A DNA stretch of 64,000 nt from NCBI GenBank assembly GCA_963721115.1, contig CAVRIA010000018.1, positions 17,048 to 81,047 of the forward strand. The letters run 5' to 3'. Positions 60,970 to 64,000 of this stretch are shown here, one piece after another. How positions within the stretch are numbered: position 1 is the first letter of the stretch; every line of letters begins with the position of its first letter. The notes beneath the pieces were generated by a model, which saw nothing but the letters and a program-made list of their open reading frames with translations, did not search any database and was not told where the DNA came from. The translations under genes and the position numbers were made by a program. The DNA comes from CAVRIA01 sp963721115. Its GTDB lineage: Bacteria; Desulfobacterota; Binatia; HRBIN30; CADEER01.

Positions 60970-62973
60970 TCAGTTCGTGTAGTAGGAGCCAAGGAGAATG
61001 AACATCTCGTCTTCGGTGGTCACGCCTCCGCGCAGGGGGCAGGCGTCGCAGACCCCGTCGCCGGCGCCGTCTGTCGTGTCACAGGAGGCGTTCCGCTCCA
61101 TCTCGCTGTTGCCGCTGCACGGCTCCCCGACCCGTCCCGCCGTGCAGCCGGTGGGCGTGTCGCACGGGCCACCCAGGATCCCGGGCGCCGAGATGCCGAA
61201 GGGGGTCAGGGGCGACGTCGACTTGCGCTTGACCGCGCTCGGGTTCGTGTAGCCGTTGTCGTAGAGCGCGCAGTAGGTCAGCGTGCGTTCGGCCGGGACC
61301 GAGTTCTTCCCCGGGAAGGCCATGGGGGGATCGAAGTTGACCACCACCGGGTCGTTGTAGATCAGGCTGGTGTAGAGCAGGCTCGCCTGCGGATCGCGGA
61401 AGGCGGGCTGGCTGGCCGATTTGACCGCCTTGATGAGCTCGTCGATCGACACGGCGTGGTCGTTGTTCGGATCCGCCCGTTTGCACTCCGAGCGCCGTGC
61501 GTTGCCGAGCGCGATGTTGACCCCCTGGATCAGCTCGTCGATGGTCACGACCAGGTCCCCGTTGCAGTCGCCGGCGTCGGGAGGAACGCGCGACTGGCAG
61601 GGCGCGCCGGCGCACAGGTCGGGGCTCGCCATGTCCGGTCCGAAGGGGGAGCAGGCGTCGCCGTCGTTGGGGCCGCCCTGGCAGGTGAAGGCACCGAGGA
61701 ACGTGTGCCAGCGCTTGCCGCGCTGGTGCATGTGCGAGCTGAGCTGGAACAGCTGCGCGTTGCGCGGCAGGACGTGGAGGTTGCAGACCTCATCGGTGGC
61801 GAAGGCCGGGGCGTTCATCGCGAAGATCTTGCTGGTGTCGAAGATGCCCTCCACCGGGTGCTCTTGCTCTGGCGGAGGGGCGAAGTAGAAATTGAGCCAC
61901 GCTTCCAGCTTTCCAGGCGTGTCGGTCAGGTTGAAGGCGTGCGAGTTCCAGATGATCATGCCCTTCATCGGCAGCTCGTTGTAGACACCGGGGGCGAGAT
62001 CGAACTCGGCGCCGGTTTCCTGCGTGCCCAGGAAGCCGGCCGAGTTGAGCCCCAGGCTGGCATCGGGTGGGATGCCGGGGACGCTGCCGATGCAGGCGAT
62101 GCTGCTGGCCGGCTGGTTGCCGCAGCCGCTCCCTTCACCGCAGCTCCCGATGTCGAGCGGCTGGCAGACGGCCCCGTCCTGGTCGCCGCCTTTGCAGGTG
62201 AACTGGCCCCAGACGGGGTCGGTCGGGGGAGTATCGCCGCTGTAGTAGTTGACGATCAGATGGTGGCTCAACGAATCCTGGCGGATCTGGCTGCGCTTGT
62301 AGCGGAAGGACTTCCCGTCCGGGCTGCGGTACTCCTCCGGCACCTGGTCGGTCACGTCGTAGTAGCTGGCGAAGCAGACTTCGTGCTCGCTGTGCGGCTC
62401 CAGGATCCAGCGCGGCATGTGGATCTGGATGCCCTCGCCGGGCGGCGGCGGCGCCAGAGGCTGCACCGGGATCGGCTCGGGCGGCGGCAGGCAGGCGTTC
62501 AGTAGCTCTCCAGTGCCGCGCACGACGCCGTCGCGCGGCGCGCCCGACCCGATCCACAAGCGCAAGGCTTCCAACTCGTCGAGCGAGAGGGGCGGCAGCC
62601 CTCCGGCCGGCATGGAGCGGAGGGGGGCCTGATACTGCTCCGGGATGGTCGCCGCCGCGACATTGAGCCAGAGCAAGCTCTGGTCCTTCTGGCCGGGAAC
62701 CAACCTCGCGATGGCCGGCACCGTCTGTGCGGGCTGATCGACGAGTTGGTCGTAGGAGACGCCGGCGGTGAGATCCAGACCCCCGGCGGGAAAGGTGCCA
62801 GTGTGGCACGCGGCGCTGGTGCAGCCCTTGTTCTCGAAGATCGCCTTCTGGATCAGGTCGAACGTGCTGGAGAACTGCTCTTGACAGTCCTGGGCACGAG
62901 CCGGCAGCGCAGCCCCCAGCAGGAGACTGAGCAGAGCAACCGGTATCGCGCTCGTCCTCAAGCGGTTCTTCAT
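60970..62973 (-). CDS. Copper type II ascorbate-dependent monooxygenase-like secreted protein
   Basis: The 667-residue exported protein has a signal peptide (TSAIPVALLSLLLGAALPARAQ), then a haem-like CX4CH motif GCTSAACHTG (51-57) in a planctomycete-type cytochrome-like segment. The copper monooxygenase core follows, with histidines in DSLSHHLIVNYY (237-238), WNSHAFN (345) and SSHMHQRGKRWHTFLG (414 and 416), as in PHM/DBM-type enzymes. An EF-hand pair (GDCNGDLVVTIDEL and NNDHAVSIDEL, about 468-515) is inserted inside the second copper domain. The C-terminus is EDEMFILLGSYY. The ATG at 62973 has GGAAGGAGAGG upstream. Confidence 0.85.
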   Translation of the reverse strand: MKNRLRTSAIPVALLSLLLGAALPARAQDCQEQFSSTFDLIQKAIFENKGCTSAACHTGTFPAGGLDLTAGVSYDQLVDQPAQTVPAIARLVPGQKDQSLLWLNVAAATIPEQYQAPLRSMPAGGLPPLSLDELEALRLWIGSGAPRDGVVRGTGELLNACLPPPEPIPVQPLAPPPPGEGIQIHMPRWILEPHSEHEVCFASYYDVTDQVPEEYRSPDGKSFRYKRSQIRQDSLSHHLIVNYYSGDTPPTDPVWGQFTCKGGDQDGAVCQPLDIGSCGEGSGCGNQPASSIACIGSVPGIPPDASLGLNSAGFLGTQETGAEFDLAPGVYNELPMKGMIIWNSHAFNLTDTPGKLEAWLNFYFAPPPEQEHPVEGIFDTSKIFAMNAPAFATDEVCNLHVLPRNAQLFQLSSHMHQRGKRWHTFLGAFTCQGGPNDGDACSPFGPDMASPDLCAGAPCQSRVPPDAGDCNGDLVVTIDELIQGVNIALGNARRSECKRADPNNDHAVSIDELIKAVKSASQPAFRDPQASLLYTSLIYNDPVVVNFDPPMAFPGKNSVPAERTLTYCALYDNGYTNPSAVKRKSTSPLTPFGISAPGILGGPCDTPTGCTAGRVGEPCSGNSEMERNASCDTTDGAGDGVCDACPLRGGVTTEDEMFILLGSYYTN

Positions 62974-63005
62974 TCAACCTCTCCTTCCAAAGTTTTCAAA
63001 ACATT

Positions 63006-63034
63006 AGTCTATCGCGTCTGGCTCCGTGTCTCAA
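63006..63034 (-). promoter_or_regulatory. Candidate promoter of the copper monooxygenase-like gene
   Basis: On the minus strand, TTGAGA (five of six to the -35 consensus) and TAGACT (four of six) are separated by 17 bases, about 33 bases before the ATG at 62973. The same CTTGAGACA -35 region occurs upstream of the DsbA-like gene. Confidence 0.5.
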
Positions 63035-63104
63035 GGAATACGGGCTCATCCGTCATTCCCGGTGCTCAACTGGCTCGGGCAACGGCGGGTTCGCAGCTGC
63101 CCGG

Positions 63105-63851
63105 CTACCCCGCCGCCTGGTGCTGCTGGAGCAACGGATCGATGAGCTGCTTGAGACCTTCCACGGACCGGTTCTGGACCAGCCGGCCGTTGACGAAGAT
63201 CGTGGGCGTGCCGCGGATCCCGACCCGCTGCGCCAGACGCATGTCGGCCTGAACCAGGCCCTTGACCTCCGGGGAGTCCATGTCCTTCTCGAACTTGTCG
63301 ACGTCCAGGCCGATCTGTTTCGCGTACGACGCGAGCTGCTCGGGCGCCAGGGCGCGTTGGTTGGCGAAGAGGAGGTCGTGCATCTCCCAGAACTTCCCCT
63401 GCTGCTGGGCGGCCGCGGCGGCGTATGCGGCTCCCAGGGCATGTGGATGGATCGAGGTGAGCGGGAATTGCTTGTATACCAGGCGCACCTTGCCGGGGTA
63501 GTCCTTCAGCACCTCTTCGATCGCAGGCTCCGCGCGGGCGCAGAACGGGCACTGATAATCGGAGAACTCGACGATGGTGACCGGAGCGTCGACCGCCCCG
63601 CGCACCGGGGACTTGTCGACCGGCAGCCTGTACGGGTGGTTTGGATCGAGGCCGGGGCGCGCGCGCAGAGCGGAGCGGTTGTCCCTCTGGTCCAGCTTCT
63701 TCTCCAATCCGTCGAGCTTGGCGAGGATCTTTCGTTGCTGCTCCTTGATCTCCGCCAAGTCGTCCCCGCCCGAGGCGCAGCCGGCAAGCCCGGGCAGCAG
63801 CGTCGTCAGGCCGAGAAGCAGTAGCAGAGTCGTTTTCGCACTCCTTCGCAT
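63105..63851 (-). CDS. DsbA-family thioredoxin-like lipoprotein
   Basis: The 248-residue product is a lipoprotein with lipobox LPGLAGC (Cys25). A coiled-coil segment (about 30-60) with EIKEQQRKILAKLDGLEKKL is followed by a DsbA/Thioredoxin_4 domain. The redox motif CPFC is at residues 101-104 in FSDYQCPFCARAEPAIEE, and the cis-proline loop is GIRGTPTIFVNG. It is probably an envelope thiol-disulfide oxidoreductase. The ATG at 63851 has CAGGAGGAA upstream, which decides against an upstream start at 63917. It lies upstream of the copper monooxygenase-like gene on the same strand. Confidence 0.92.
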   Translation of the reverse strand: MRRSAKTTLLLLLGLTTLLPGLAGCASGGDDLAEIKEQQRKILAKLDGLEKKLDQRDNRSALRARPGLDPNHPYRLPVDKSPVRGAVDAPVTIVEFSDYQCPFCARAEPAIEEVLKDYPGKVRLVYKQFPLTSIHPHALGAAYAAAAAQQQGKFWEMHDLLFANQRALAPEQLASYAKQIGLDVDKFEKDMDSPEVKGLVQADMRLAQRVGIRGTPTIFVNGRLVQNRSVEGLKQLIDPLLQQHQAAG

Positions 63852-63919
63852 GTCGATCGTTCCTCCTGGGTCCCGGCAGGCGAACGGGCGCCCTGTGCCG
63901 CGTTGGAAAGATGTCATCG

Positions 63920-63948
63920 TTTTTAGCGGCGCTTCGCCCTTGTCTCAA
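63920..63948 (-). promoter_or_regulatory. Candidate promoter of the DsbA-like lipoprotein gene
   Basis: On the minus strand, TTGAGA and TAAAAA (four of six) are separated by 17 bases, about 70 bases before the ATG at 63851. The -35 region reads CTTGAGACA, identical to that of the monooxygenase promoter. The remaining bases to the window end hold no gene that I can support. Confidence 0.5.
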
Positions 63949-64000
63949 GCTCCGGCGGGGAATTCCCGCCGCCTCGTTGCGGGGGCTATGGGCATTCACT

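Overview
The window is a high-GC, densely coded bacterial chromosome segment with no rRNA, tRNA, CRISPR array, insertion sequence or prophage that I can see. Gene content (ClpS/ClpA, PurC, MurI, SecA, ArgC/ArgJ, a homodimeric-type AceE) is that of a Gram-negative heterotroph. Several secreted proteins carry short EF-hand pairs reading GDCNGD..VTIDEL, Cys-rich CDDGN.CTDD repeats and one Myxococcus-type Cys-rich repeat. These recall uncultured delta-proteobacteria-like lineages, perhaps Candidatus Binatota; that placement is from memory and is inference.

Layout. 1-5.1 kb: clpS-clpA, a CPBP protease, and a thiolase with its DUF35 partner. 5.1-18 kb: a Yip1-like and a polytopic membrane protein, purC, a Sua5-type enzyme, a lipoprotein, an NSS transporter with a 51-aa membrane partner, a HEAT-repeat protein, SDR, Rieske protein, cyclophilin, HAD phosphatase, DoxX, YjbQ and TerB-like proteins. 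18-28.4 kb: a large secreted repeat protein, acyl-CoA synthetase, three small or hydrolase genes, GT2, a second NSS transporter and two cytochromes c. 28.4-37.5 kb: M1 metallopeptidase, argC, a SIMPL protein and a four-gene ABC importer. 37.6-50 kb: NAD+ synthetase, a secreted PQQ-repeat protein, aceE, two Hsp20 genes, an alpha/beta hydrolase, a DMT-transporter remnant and an OPT transporter. 50-55 kb: lysA, then a translationally coupled GT2-unknown-radical SAM-murI operon. 55-64 kb: an unusual SecA, argJ, a Cys-rich secreted protein, a copper monooxygenase-like protein and a DsbA-like lipoprotein.

Nine genes are broken by about fifteen single-base frame changes, most of them one extra base. 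Because aceE, nadE and an ABC permease are among them, consensus indels are more likely than real decay; these genes are annotated over their full reconstructed span.

The most unusual gene is secA (54963-58745). It has an N-terminal glycine-zipper double membrane hairpin placed before the normal SecA start and a coiled-coil-rich insertion of about 260 residues after the GGNPEF motif. Other points of note are a copper monooxygenase-like protein with an N-terminal CX4CH haem-like module and an EF-hand pair inserted in its copper domain, and the uncharacterised radical SAM partner gene at 52412-52942.
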